Source of the DNA: Mesostigma viride
Lineage: Eukaryota; Streptophyta; Mesostigmatophyceae; Mesostigmatales; Mesostigmataceae
Length of the DNA stretch: 64,000 bases
Reading direction: 5' to 3'
Assembly: GCA_009746045.1 (NCBI GenBank)
Contig: RPFO01000027.1
Location: 5,719,924 to 5,783,923, forward strand
Under the pieces are notes generated by a model that was not told the DNA's origin, did no database searches, and saw only the letters and a program-made list of their open reading frames with translations. Positions within the stretch are counted from its first letter, which is position 1; every line of letters begins with the position of its first letter. This document shows positions 46,450 through 56,539 of the stretch, one piece after another. The position numbers were made by a program, and so were the translations under genes.

Positions 46450-47230
46450 TGATATTCACGGCTAAATTCGGTGCTCAAACGTGAAAGTTATGAGCTCCGC
46501 CGTCAGCCATGGCTACCTCGTGGCTCGTGGCTCGTGGATCAGCGGGTTGAGCCTCTACTGATGCAAAGGCAACGCTGAATTAACAAGGAAATCAAGACCG
46601 GCATAGGCGCTCAAACTTCTAATTAGACGGCCGGCTGAAAAAGATTTCTGGATGAAAATGACGGACAGTAAAACCGTGGCAGATTCCTACTAAAACATGG
46701 CAGATTATAAAACCAATGTCGCGTTTGAGATTATAAACCAATGTCGTCACCACCATGGGCGTTCCTTGGATAGGCTTCCCTGCATAGTCCACAACTAACC
46801 TTATGAATTTAACGGTACGTTGACACTGTCCTCAGCTTTCTTTCATGTCATCGCGCTCTTTTTGATCACGTCGGACAGATTCACCCGCTAGACAGACTTT
46901 GTGCTTATATATTCAACCAGGACTGTGGGAAACTTTGCGAACTGAAGACGTGTTAGAATCCCTGAATGCCTCTGTGGCCCTGTCGATCGCCATCGCCCCG
47001 CAGTCCCGCACCTGCCAACCACCGCCAGTGGCTTTCCTTACGTGGTGCCTGTGCTCTCGTGCCGTCTTGCCTTCGTCCATCATCCAGCTGTTATGAAAGA
47101 CGCGACGCGCATTCGGCCGGATTCGCTGTCGCCTTTGGATCGACCAAAGGACATGCACTTAGAATTAACTCTAGTAGACTTACGAAGCAAAGTTGAAATA
47201 GTTTCTCGTACAGCAAAACGTCCCAGGACC
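46450..47230. other. Interval with no supported gene
   Basis: AT-richer sequence between LINE pieces. No open frame longer than about 80 codons and no recognisable repeat apart from CTCGTGG triplication near 46513-46533. Confidence 0.45.
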
Positions 47231-47261
47231 GTAACTCGAGCTACGACACCAATTAATTTTC

Positions 47262-47335
47262 AACGACTTCGGTACTACTTTCCGTCGCCCTTGACACGTT
47301 GTCGTACAATACTTTATACACATTTACGCCAATAT
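47262..47335 (-). mobile_element. Element B, partial copy 3
   Basis: In reverse complement it contains GTATTGTACGACAACGTGTC and GCGACGGAAAGTA, matching 1368-1405 and 37052-37090 of the two long B copies. It directly adjoins the reversed LINE tail (TTAATTAATTAA at 47342-47360). B is thus again next to a LINE 3' end. Confidence 0.55.
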
Positions 47336-47339
47336 TTAA

Positions 47340-47455
47340 TCAATTAATTAATTAATTAAACTCGTGCTCCCGTCGGGGAGTCACGGAGCACCGAAGTGCT
47401 TCCCTGTGTGTGCACAACAGGAGAAAGGGCAGAGACCCCCAGTCTCCTTCATGCC
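47340..47455 (-). repeat. LINE 3' tail, reversed
   Basis: Reverse complement of 230-350: a TTAA microsatellite, the hairpin CTCCC...GGGAG (written GTGCTCCCGTCGGGGAGTCA on the plus strand), then CACTTCGGTGCT and TTGTGCACACACAGGG equivalents. Confidence 0.7.
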
Positions 47456-47464
47456 TAAGGCATG

Positions 47465-49330
47465 CCACAGCTATATAATTTTCAGAAGCTATAACGCAAT
47501 ATATGACGAGCAAACGCCCCTAGTTGCCGCAACGCAGCCTGGCGGCTGCGCTCGGCAATGAAAGTCCGTCTGCAGCTTCGGCAGCAGATTCGCCCTCAAC
47601 AAGCCCGGAAGGCAACGGTGACACTAGTCGTGCACTGGTGGTTGCCCAGCCCCCTCACGGACTTGCCTCGCCCTCTGCATCGCCTGAGCCTAAACGCAGT
47701 CGCCCTGAGGATCCGCCCCCTGACGAGCCGGGCTGGAAAGAAATCGACTTTGACGCCAAATCAGCTGCCTGGTGGACACAAGGCCAAGCAGCTCCCATCC
47801 AGTTTATGAAAGCCGTGTTCTTCGGGACGCGCACCTCGCTTCTTGCCCTGTGCAAGCACTTTTACGTCCAAGGTCGCATCATTCCGCCTACCCGCGGTGA
47901 TTTTTATCACCCGGATCACGCGTCCCGCTACTCCCGCCCCCGCCTTCAGCTCCTCGCCCTCTGCTGCCTCCTCGGGCGCTCTGTCGCCGAGATCTGGGCC
48001 CCCCCTCCACCTCCGAAATTCGCTCCATCATCCACAAGGCCATCGAACAGCACGTGACACCCCTGGCCGCAGATGTGGCGGCCATGGGCGGCACGCTGGC
48101 TGCCGAGCTTCCCCTCCTCTCCTCCACCACCACCGCCACCTCCAAGCTCCTCGCCTCCACCTCCACCACTTGTAACCGACGCCCTCACCGCCCAGCTCCT
48201 CGCCATCGACAAGCGCCTGCAGGACAATGCCATAGCCATCGAATGCTTGCAGAACACCGCCGGCATCACTGCCCAGGCGGTGAAGGACATCGCCGCTCGG
48301 CCAGCCCCTGCTGGCCCTGCCGGCGATGCTCCTCCCGGCATCCCGACCTGGGCGGACATGCTTAAGCAGCACGCCACCTCCACCACCTCCGCCGTCGCCG
48401 CCCAGCTTAAGCAGCAGACGCTGGACCTCCGCGAGGAGGCCGAGCTCGCCAAGCGCAGCCTTAACGTCATAGTCAAGCACTTCGACCCACTGCAGGACGA
48501 GACCCCCGAGACCCTTGCCCTGGCGTTTGAGAACAAAATCCTTGTCCCCATGGCTATCACTGGTAAGGGCAAGCCGCGGGGGGTGACCCGCCTTCCCCGC
48601 TCGCAGGGTAAGGCCGGCCCCTCCCCCTTGCTCCTCACCTTTGACACCATGGCGGATAAGATGGAGTTCCTCAAGTGTCGCAAGCGGCTTGGGGGGACCG
48701 CCTACACGCTGGACGACGACTTGACCTTGACGCAGCAACAACGGCGACGGGAGCTGTGGCCGACCTACCTCCAGCTTCGGCAGAAGGCGGGGCAGAAGCC
48801 GGTCTACTGGAAGGGGGCGGACATCTACGTCGCCCACAAGCCCTGGCAGGCGACCCCTGCCGCCCCAGCCACCCCAGCCACCCCAGCCTAGGGAATATAT
48901 AGCAGTAGTGTCGCCTAGAAAGCTTAGTGACGTGGCCATGTATGCCTACGTGACGGGCCCACACCCGCCCTTGCAATAGCCGCAGCAGTTTCGAGTCATG
49001 CTTTGCCCATGCAGGGAGTTACTCTCTGCTGAGAGGCCATGTGTACCCCAGCTATAGCCTAGCCACATACCTTCCACCCCATATGTCATGCAGGCCTTCT
49101 AGGCCCTCTCCTCAAGCCCCCCCTGGGTGCCTGTGCTTGTTTAGGAGGCATGAACCACCATGGAGGTGCAGGTGCACCTAGTGCACCCAGAGCAGGTGAT
49201 AGTTGTACATCCTACACCTGCAGGTTGTCGCCATGATTGTATTACAAACCCATAGATGCCCCTTTCTCAGGGCTATGTGTTACATATGCTCCCCACGGAG
49301 CTATGATTTTAATTAATTAATTAATTAATG
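47465..49330 (+). pseudogene. LINE-type ORF1-only element, family D, copy 1
   Basis: From about 47475 the frames code RSYNAIYDEQTP, PSASPEPKRSRPEDPPPDEPG, a folded segment (FMKAVFFGTRTSLLALCKHF), a coiled-coil-like helix (LLAIDKRLQDNAIAIECLQN) and an RRM-like domain (SLNVIVKHFDPLQDE, PLLLTFDTMADKMEFLKCRK, DDDLTLTQQQRRRELWPTYL, stop at 48891). The frame slips near 48000 and returns near 48170. The frame 48073-48891 is otherwise intact. A 440-bp 3' region ends with a CTCCCCACGGAG hairpin and TTAA tail (49280-49330). No endonuclease or RT follows, so this copy looks like a LINE derivative carrying ORF1 only, or an element that lost ORF2. Confidence 0.75.
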
Positions 49331-49379
49331 CCACAGCTGCATTCGGGCACGCTATCGCTAAACGGACACGCTAACGATC

Positions 49380-49440
49380 CGGCAATTAATTAATTAATAA
49401 GGAACATATAAACTCCGTTGGGAGTATCTGTAGCACATAG
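49380..49440 (-). repeat. LINE 3' tail, reversed, facing the previous tail
   Basis: AATTAATTAATTAATAAGGA followed by AACTCCGTTGGGAGTATC is the reverse of a hairpin-plus-TTAA tail. It faces the tail of family D copy 1 across only 50 bp. Confidence 0.7.
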
Positions 49441-49444
49441 CCCA

Positions 49445-52022
49445 GAGCATCACCCTCATCGCGAGCCCCGAGCACATTCAGACCTGGCTGGACCAGTGTA
49501 CAGGCATACGCAATACGCGATCGTACGGGGCGGTCGGGGCCCATGGGTATTGGGTATAATACGCTCGTACAGGGTATTATACGCAAATCGTACGGAGACT
49601 AGCTTGAAAATGCTGTTTTTTGAATGGTTCAGGGGGGTCCTCAACATTCTGACCAATCAGGCATGTTTTCTTTGTGTTCTTGCAATGCACCACATGCCTA
49701 TATGTGACACATCATCTCATGACATTGGCATTACCGTTGCTGCTTACAAGTACAAGCATTGTCCTGTTTAATTATTAAGTCTGTTAAAAGCACACCATAA
49801 CTAATCTACTTTGTATGCACAATCAGTGCACACCTTAAAAGGATAATAACACAAGTAGATATGCATGCTCAATGACACTTGCAGAGGTATAGAGATTGCT
49901 GCCACCATTACTGTATGTTAAACTTAAAACCACGTCATCTCTGGCAGCATGGAATTGCTATATCAGTACTAGGACTGAAATACAGCGCACACGGTCAGTT
50001 GGCCAACTTGCCAAAAGTAATAAGACATTATGCCTGAAACGGACATCTTGCCTACTCGTGGTAGGCCACCATGCAATATTGATCTACATGAAGCAAGAAT
50101 CCATGCGGGCTGCCAACAATGTGGCTAGCGTGCAGGATACCATGCATGCCAGCAACCTGACCCAGCTTCCCTAAACCATATGGTACGGTGGCTGGCTAGC
50201 AGCAGCCTGCATGGCTAAATAAGGCGTTTATGTGCATCGCGAGTCAAACCAAATACCCCGCAGCCTGCGACGTAATGCCTCCGGCGGCCTCTTGCACTCG
50301 CTCACTCTTGCCTCCTTCGCATACGTGGCGCCCATGATATGGCGGGTGCTAGCCTTGCTCGGGTGGTAGCCTTGCTCGGGTGGTAGAACCCGAGAATTTT
50401 GCATCCGAAAGTGTGCACGTCACTGAGCTTTTAGTTACCTGTCGGCTGCCCTTTCTTGCATGTTGAGAGTCTGTTCTTTCACGATGTGTGTGCAGACAGT
50501 CTCGAATACGGCCTGCATCTCGTCGGCCCCATCATCATCATCGTGTTCCATAGACCCACACCGTCACCGTCGCTAGCCATGGTGCCTGGATGTCAATGGT
50601 GCTACGATTAAATGTTAGGTGCCAGATGCGCGCCCTTCTTGGCAGACAACATAACTTCGTCATGCACCTAATTTCCTCGTTCTTCGTCTCCTAGAGCCTA
50701 GTCCGACACGAAGCAATCTGCAGGAATGCACAAGGAATGCACGTAAAAAAGTACAGTCGTACACGGCCAGCTTGGCACCTGCACGCCCGTTTGTTTGTCG
50801 CGGAGTTACAGGTCGCCTCAGTCTAGTTCCGGCTCCACGTGCCGTCCAAAATGATGCCAGAAGCTACTTCGAACACGGTTCATACGCAAAAAAATACGCA
50901 AAAAATACGCATTATACGCAAAAAATACGCAAAAAATACGCCGTGCGTATTTTTTTGCCCATTTTAATACGCAAATCTTGCGTATGACGTATAATACGCA
51001 TCGTACGGCGTATTATACGCCGTATGCCTGTACACTGGGCTGGACTGTCTGGGCCTGGAGGCGCGGCCGGGCGGTGGGGTTGGAGATTAGTGTCAAAACT
51101 GAGGCGATGGTGATTGGGGCCTCCAGTACACCACCGCTGCCGCGCCTGCTCGACGGGACGGAGGTCCCGTTCTGCGATCGCTTCAAACTTTTGGGGAGTC
51201 GGCTTCCTGACACTGCAGACGATGTGGACACCCGCATCGGCCTGGCCTGGGCCAGGCTCCGTTCGCTAAATGTACCTACTGCATGGCGCTCGAAGGGCCT
51301 GGGCGAGCACCGCAAGCGCATATGCTCTTCAAGGTCCTCGTCCTCACGGTGCTCACGTATGGCGCCGAGGCGTGGACAATCACACCCAAACTGGCAGCTA
51401 GGCTCAACAGCACGGTTTACAGGATGCTCCGACAGGTCCTTCACGTAGGGTTTTCCGAGCGCCCGTCATCTGAGTCTTTGTATCATGGTATGCCTCGTAT
51501 TTCGGACGAGATTAGGCAGCGTAGGATAGCATTTGTAGGACGTACACCTTGCTCGCACCGCCCTTGGTCTGGCCGGCCCCCAGCGGCTTGGCCAGCCATG
51601 CAGGGCGACACATTCTGACCTGGCCTGGCCCCAAGGGCATTCCCAAAAGGGTAGGGAAACCTGTCACGAACTAGTAACATCCAGATGTTGCTGGACGACC
51701 TAGTGCCAGGTCCCAGCCCAGTTTGAACACCGCATCCACTCTCTCTCCCGTCTTAATTGCATGGAATGCCATGCAGGACAATACGCGGTGGCCGAAGATT
51801 GTCAAGGCTCACACGCCCCACCCTGTGGGCAAGCCCCCTCCCCCAAGAGGAGGAGGCGTTTTGATGAGTAGTGTAGTTAGTAGGCTTTTCTAGACTAGAT
51901 AGCTTTATAGAGTTAGGTTAGTTCGATTACGCGGCTTCCTCCACTCCACCCATCCATCATGGAATATGTGCTTCATCATGATCTCCCAACGGAGGCATGT
52001 TATATAATTTAATAATTTAATT
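49445..52022 (+). pseudogene. LINE RT pseudogene split by a hAT element
   Basis: Bases 49445-49493 code ITLIASPEHIQTWLD, just after the position of the YADD motif. The frame resumes at 51046 as the equivalent of CLGLEARAVGLE, then DTRIGLAWARLRSL, LFKVLVLTVLTYGAEAWTIT, MLRQVLHVGF and MPRISDEIRQRRIAFVG. Frame breaks lie near 51060, 51290 and 51550. It ends in CTCCCAACGGAG and an ATTTAATTT tail (51978-52022). The 5' half of RT is missing. Confidence 0.8.
49486..51045. mobile_element. hAT-type transposon 2, non-autonomous, with perfect 8-bp target duplication
   Basis: The element is 49494-51037 (1,544 bp). Its ends are perfect 17-bp inverted repeats (CAGTGTACAGGCATACG). GGCTGGAC is duplicated at 49486-49493 and 51038-51045, and removing element plus one duplicate restores LINE RT coding. 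Subterminal ATACGC/GCGTAT repeats are dense near both ends. No transposase similarity is seen internally, so it depends on another element. The 8-bp duplication and CA...TG ends fit hAT; a different 8-bp-duplicating superfamily cannot be fully excluded. Confidence 0.85.
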
Positions 52023-52085
52023 TAATTTAATAGCCCAGAGAGGGGGCATATGGCCTATAATACATTCTAAGCTACTTCCTGCAAG
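52023..52085 (-). repeat. LINE 3' region fragment, reversed
   Basis: AGCCCAGAGAGGGGGCATATGGCC and TACATTCTAAGCTACTTCC are the reverse of the tail at 46288-46330. It is tail-to-tail with the LINE ending at 52022. Confidence 0.6.
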
Positions 52086-52500
52086 GGTGGGAATGTAAAC
52101 GACCCTTGCTCTAGGGGCCCCAGGACACCTGCAGCCCCATAATCTATATCAAGCTATGCCCAGCTAAGGGGGAGCCTGTCATGGGGGGGAAGATCAGCAT
52201 AGCTATACAAACATAATGCGCTGGTTGTCTCCTTGATCGATACAAGAGCTAAGGCATGGCTTCTCAGGTCGCAACACAGTACAGGCGCTCTTCGCGGCTA
52301 CTCGCCGACTGGTGGAGGAACTGCAACGCCTTCAGCCTGGTGAGTCCCCTTTGCACCTTGTGCTGGTGGACTTCATCAAAGCCTTCGATTCGGTTTTCTG
52401 GCCTCAGTGCGCTTTGGGACATCCTCGAGTTGTTCCGGATCCCCCGCCCCCTGATTGCTGTCATCCGCAACCTGTATGAAGGGTCCACCACTTCGGTGCG

Positions 52501-53977
52501 CACTTCTTCCGGGTTGGTCAGTACGCCGTACGGAGCCGCAAAAATACGGGAAAACGTACACTGAAGGCCTCCGCCGTACATACGCGTACTTTACTTCAGA
52601 ATACGCGGTTTGGACTTAGAATTTTTCGGGGGTACGTACCAGCGGGCAGCGGGCACTGGCGCGGTGCCCAGGTTCTGGGCGCGGCGCGTTCACTGCACAT
52701 TTGAGATTTTTACTACTAGAAGTAGATGCGTACAGTTCTTTCCATAAAAGTGCAAGCCTTGCAAAATCTTTGGCCGGTAGGAGACAGCTAGGACTAGGTA
52801 CATAACGCATAATTGCCAGCAAATGCCAGCTGTGCTACTGACGGTGTAATGCAATATAGCGACGACGAGGCCAGTGCGACTGTGCGATAGTGTGCAGCCA
52901 TTTTCGATTTGCAGCCATGCCGAAGAAAGGGCCTGAATGGGATTTCGTTGTCGAGAAGAAAGAAGCAGTCACAGATGCTGTTAGTAACACAACGCAGTAT
53001 GTGTCGAGGATGTTCTGCTCATTTTGCAACAAGAACTTCTCCTACAAGGCGGGGCCAATCAGCGTATTCCGAGTCCGTGCACACTTTAATTTGCCGGAAT
53101 CGCAGGGGAAGGGATGTTACCCTGCGACAAAATTCCACCGAATATCCGGAGCAGGTTTCTCAGGATTGCTAACAACAAGTTGCAGAAGTCAGACGCCAAG
53201 AAGCATCACAATTTGAACAGGGCAATGGCGGAGATAGGAGGGGCTGCGCCGGCTGACTTGTCGTCGGTTCCCAGCAAAGGCCAGCTGAGCATCACCAAAT
53301 GGCTGGTTCCCGTCGACGAACAAGGTGTCCAGCTGCTGGCTGCCGAATTTTTTATCGAGAACGGCATTGCCTTCAATGCGGCTGAGAGCGCCTCGATCTT
53401 TCAAGCAGATGGTGGCCGGCATGATCCAGTACAAAGGAGGGCACGCCACCCCTCCTTCTCGGAAGTTGTTGGGTGGCGAGCTTCTCGTGAAGAAGAAGGA
53501 GAGCAAGGTCCTTGTGTCTTATATCCTCTGCTGTTGTGCATTTTGTCAATAACGAATGTGTGTGTATGTGTATGGAGCTTGTTGTGGGATCCTTGAGAGC
53601 ATGGACGTCCTTAGTTGTGTCTTATGTCCTCTCATGCATTATATAGTGGATGGCTTTCCTTACAATTAATTAATTAATTGATTAATCCTTACAATTCCCG
53701 TTGCAGCCTGCTCCCCCCTGCATCTAACAAATCATAATCAGATAGGATTGCCGGGCATAAATGGAAGATGTTAATAAATAAGCTTATACACCAAATTTCA
53801 GTTGCAATAACTGCATGACCATCATCAAGGAGCGTGCTAATTGGGTGACTGACAATTGGACCACAAAAACTGTCGCGTATTTTACCGCCGCGTATTTTAC
53901 ACCCCCCACGTATAATACGCGTATTTTAGGTCCGCGTATTATACCCCGTACCCGTATTTGCCAACCCGGCACTTCTT
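52501..53977 (+). mobile_element. hAT transposon 1 with perfect 8-bp target duplication
   Basis: The element is 52509-53969 (1,461 bp), flanked by CACTTCTT at 52501-52508 and 53970-53977. Its ends are CCGGGTTGG... and ...CCAACCCGG, with further imperfect inversion inside (GTACGG). Excising the element and one duplicate restores the RT frame (SVRTS then YGTTP). It carries the N-terminal part of a hAT transposase and no catalytic or dimerisation region, so it is an internally deleted copy. Subterminal ATACGC motifs resemble those of hAT 2. Confidence 0.9.
52917..53520 (+). pseudogene. hAT transposase N-terminal fragment with BED zinc finger
   Basis: From ATG 52917: PEWDFVVEKKEA, then MFCSFCNKNFSYKAGPIS and RVRAHFNLPESQGKGC, a BED finger (C-X2-C and a following H/C). 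After a one-base slip near 53112 the frame reads PCDKIPPNIRSRFLRI, a linker, and then the typical hAT block FFIENGIAFNAAESASIF. A second slip near 53403 leads to MVAGMIQYKGGHATPPSRKL, the usual continuation in hAT proteins. The rest of the transposase is absent. BED fingers bind the transposon ends. This fragment is inactive as a transposase. Confidence 0.82.
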
Positions 53978-55204
53978 ACGGGACCACGCCCCCATGCCCT
54001 TTACAGAAGGGTGTGTGGCAGGGCTGCGTGCTGTCGCCCTACCTGTTCATTATTGTTGTCGAATACGTAATGATTCAGGCGCGCAAGCGATTTGCCCGCA
54101 TCGTGGGCAGGGAACCAGGAGTGCAGGTTGCTAACAAATTCTGGCATGGCGGTGCGGACACGGAGATTCGGCTAGCAGACATCATTTACGCAGACGACAC
54201 CACCCTCTTCGAGGACACTGAGCACGTGCAGACATGGCTTGACTGCCTGGCTCTCGAGGCCCGTGCAGTGGGGCTTGAGGTCAGCAAGAAGACAGAGGCC
54301 CTGGCGGTTGGGCTCACCAACTCAGAGCCGCCCCTCTATCTCCTAGACGGCTCTCGAGTCCTGTATCGGGACCGCGTTAAGCTGCTGGGCAGCCTGCTCC
54401 CTAGCTGCGAGGTTGATGTGGACCACCGCATCTCCCTCGCCTGGCACGCTTTACGCCAGTACCGGGCCCTGTGGCGCAAGCCCCTGGGCAAGATCGAGAA
54501 ACAGGACCTGTTCAAGGTCCTCGTCCTTCCTGTTCTCACGTATGGCGCCGAGACGTGGACCCTCACCGCCGACCTGGCCCGCAAGCTGGACGGCGCGGTC
54601 ACCAGCATGCTGCGTTCCATTTTCAGAGTAGGATATGCTGCTCATGTCCGCAATGAGGACCTGTACCAGGGCATGCCCTATATCACCAGCACAATTAAGC
54701 AACGCCGCCTGCAGCTAGTAGGGCACCTAGCTAGCTCGCACCAACCAGGTAGACACCTCACGTGGCCCCCGGCCCCCGCAGGACTGCGACCAGCCCAGCC
54801 TGGCCGGCACCTCCTGACGTGGGCTGGGCCCAGTGATGTTAGACGCCGCAAGGCCCGCACCTTCAAAGAACAGCTAGTAGAGGACATGGGGGGCCTAGGC
54901 CTCTCCGTGATTTGGAAGAAGATGATGGACAAGGCCAAGTGGGCCCAGGTCATAGAGGACAACGAGCCCCCCCCAGTGGGGAAGCGCCCGCGTGTGCAAT
55001 CCCGCGGGAGGCATGCTAGATAGCTCCCCCTAGGGCAGCGTGCGGCTGCCTAGATAGTTAGAATGCTGTTAGATAGATGTAGTATGTCGCCAATGTAGAT
55101 AGATTAGACCGGTAGGAATGTTTGCACCCATCCATCCATCCATCGGGGTTAATGCTCCGTGACTCCCCAACGGGAGCACGAGTCTAATTAATTAATTAAT
55201 TAAT

Positions 55205-55880
55205 GGCTTCTCAGCGCAGAGAGTGACTCCCTAGCTGCATGAGCACTGCATAATGAAATAAAGCTATAGGCATCATCTGGAGTGTGGCTCATCATAGGCA
55301 CACATGTACATGACTAAAAATGCTAGGCCTCAGCTGGTATAGTGCCTGTAGTAGGCGGGCATGTACAAGGCCACGGTCTAACTATTCTATGTACACTACT
55401 GAGCATGCAGTGTATTCCCCTAGGCTGGGGCGTCTGGAGTGGCTGGGGCCGCGGTGGTCGAGGGGGTCGCGTGCCAGGGCTTGGCCGACGTAGATGGCCG
55501 CCCCCTTCCAGTACACCGGCTGGCCCCCGCCTTGGTCTGCCGGAGCTGGAGGCGGCAGGTCGGCCATAGCTCCCGTCTCCGTTGTTGCTGCGCCAGGGTC
55601 AAGTCGTCGTCCACGGTGAAGGGAGTGTTCTCGAGCCGCTTGGAAGCGGCGTCTGAGAAACGAAATCTTGTCCGATGGGCTCTCAAAGATGAGAAGAAGC
55701 GGAGGCGCCCCTGCCTTACCCCGCGCGCGGGGGAGGCGGTGGGCGGTCAGCTTGATCTCACCTAGAAGGCCCATGCGATCAAGGATTTTGCTCTCAAACG
55801 CACGTGCAAGCTTCTCGGAATTCTCACCTTCCACCATGTCAAAGTTCTTGAGTATGATCCGGCAATCTGTGGGTGCAATA
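55205..55880 (-). pseudogene. LINE ORF1, family D, copy 3 (RNA-binding half), with 3' tail
   Basis: Minus frame 55870-55435: RIILKNFDMVEGENSEKLAR, PPLLLIFESPSDKISFLRRR, LAQQQRRRELWPT, PVYWKGAAIYV, corresponding to the end of ORF1 in copy 1, with two frame slips. The 3' region leads to a TAATTAATTAATTAA tail shared, tail to tail, with the LINE ending at 55204. At its 5' side (about 55880) it joins the repeat described at 1-195 at a CACCCACAG boundary that resembles a splice acceptor. Confidence 0.7.
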
Positions 55881-56075
55881 AGACCCATGTGAGCATGGCA
55901 TAACAAGGAGCGTGGGCGAGTAATCTGATCATAGCCAGGACGTAGCATGGCTGTACAAGGACTAAGCTATAGGGCTATCGGCTGGTTGTGTACCGTGCGT
56001 TAGCGGTGCACGTGACTAGGTATGTTGGCACAGCTACCTAGGCAAACATTCTAAGCATGGCTGCCGTACGTAGCG
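55880..56075 (-). repeat. Dispersed repeat matching window bases 1-195
   Basis: Reverse complement of the first 195 bases (TGGGTGCAATAAGACCCATG, CAAGGAGCGTGGGCGAGTAA). In both places it stops at the same CACCCACAG edge, but different sequence follows. This may be a retrotransposon intron or 5' UTR. Confidence 0.6.
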
Positions 56076-56162
56076 GCAGTGACTACCAATGGATACAAGC
56101 TAGGGCTATTAGCTAGTCTAGCCCGCGGGGGGCGTCCACATCTTGATCATCAGGTCCCGCCC

Positions 56163-56400
56163 CTCCAGTAAGTAAGTAAGTAAGTACTTGCGTGTCATGC
56201 GCAAAGGCATGCCACGGAGTACTATGCTAATCTCATTAGAAAAATAATTACACAAAAGTTTAAACAAATATCGTCTGCATCATCCATGCCCCTCCAGTAC
56301 ACCTTGGCTTTTGGGGGTCCTGCTTGTGGCGGAGGTATTCCGGCCACAGGACGCGTCGCTGCTGCTGCTGAGCGGGGTCAGGTCGACGTCGTCGATCCAG
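56163..56400 (-). pseudogene. LINE family C 3' end, copy 3, fused to an ORF1-like C-terminus
   Basis: On the minus strand the frame reads QQQQRRVLWPEYLRHKQDPQ, very like the ORF1 end LTQQQRRRELWPTYLQLRQK of family D, and stops as MMQTIFV. The family C AT-rich UTR and (ACTT)n tail follow (AAGT repeats at 56165-56186). This links family C tails to an ORF1-type protein. Confidence 0.6.
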
Positions 56401-56416
56401 CGTCCAGGTGAGGTGC

Positions 56417-56520
56417 AACGCCAATAGAAACTCACCTCCAATAATATACCTTGATGGAGGCATGCGGCTTATTTAATTTCAAGCTACCTCTGAATTAATC
56501 TCAGCCCCCGTCTCTGAGAA
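56417..56520 (-). mobile_element. Element B, partial copy 4
   Basis: The reverse complement contains GGGGCTGAGATTAATTCAGA, GAGGTAGCTTGAAATTAAAT and TATTGGAGGTGAGTTTCTAT, matching the start of B copies 1 and 2. The rest of B is missing. Confidence 0.55.
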
Positions 56521-56539
56521 ATCGTGAAATTTTACGCAA

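Larger units (their letters stand above)
52255..55204 (+). pseudogene. LINE RT pseudogene with hAT insertion, nearly complete RT
   Basis: 5'-truncated in RT: GRNTVQALFAATRRLVEELQ (about 52266), then VLVDFIKAFDSVFW and the block LYEGSTTSVRTS, where hAT 1 is inserted. From 53978 the frame continues open to 55023: GVWQGCVLSPYLFIIVVEYV, catalytic YADD at about 54190-54201, TYGAETWTLTADL, NEDLYQGMPYI and C-terminus SRGRHAR. Small frame shifts occur before the hAT. The 3' UTR has CCATCCATCCATC, the CTCCC-CAAC-GGGAG hairpin (55160-55173) and the TTAA tail (55186-55204). Together with A1 it defines the family's RT and C-terminal region. Confidence 0.88.
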
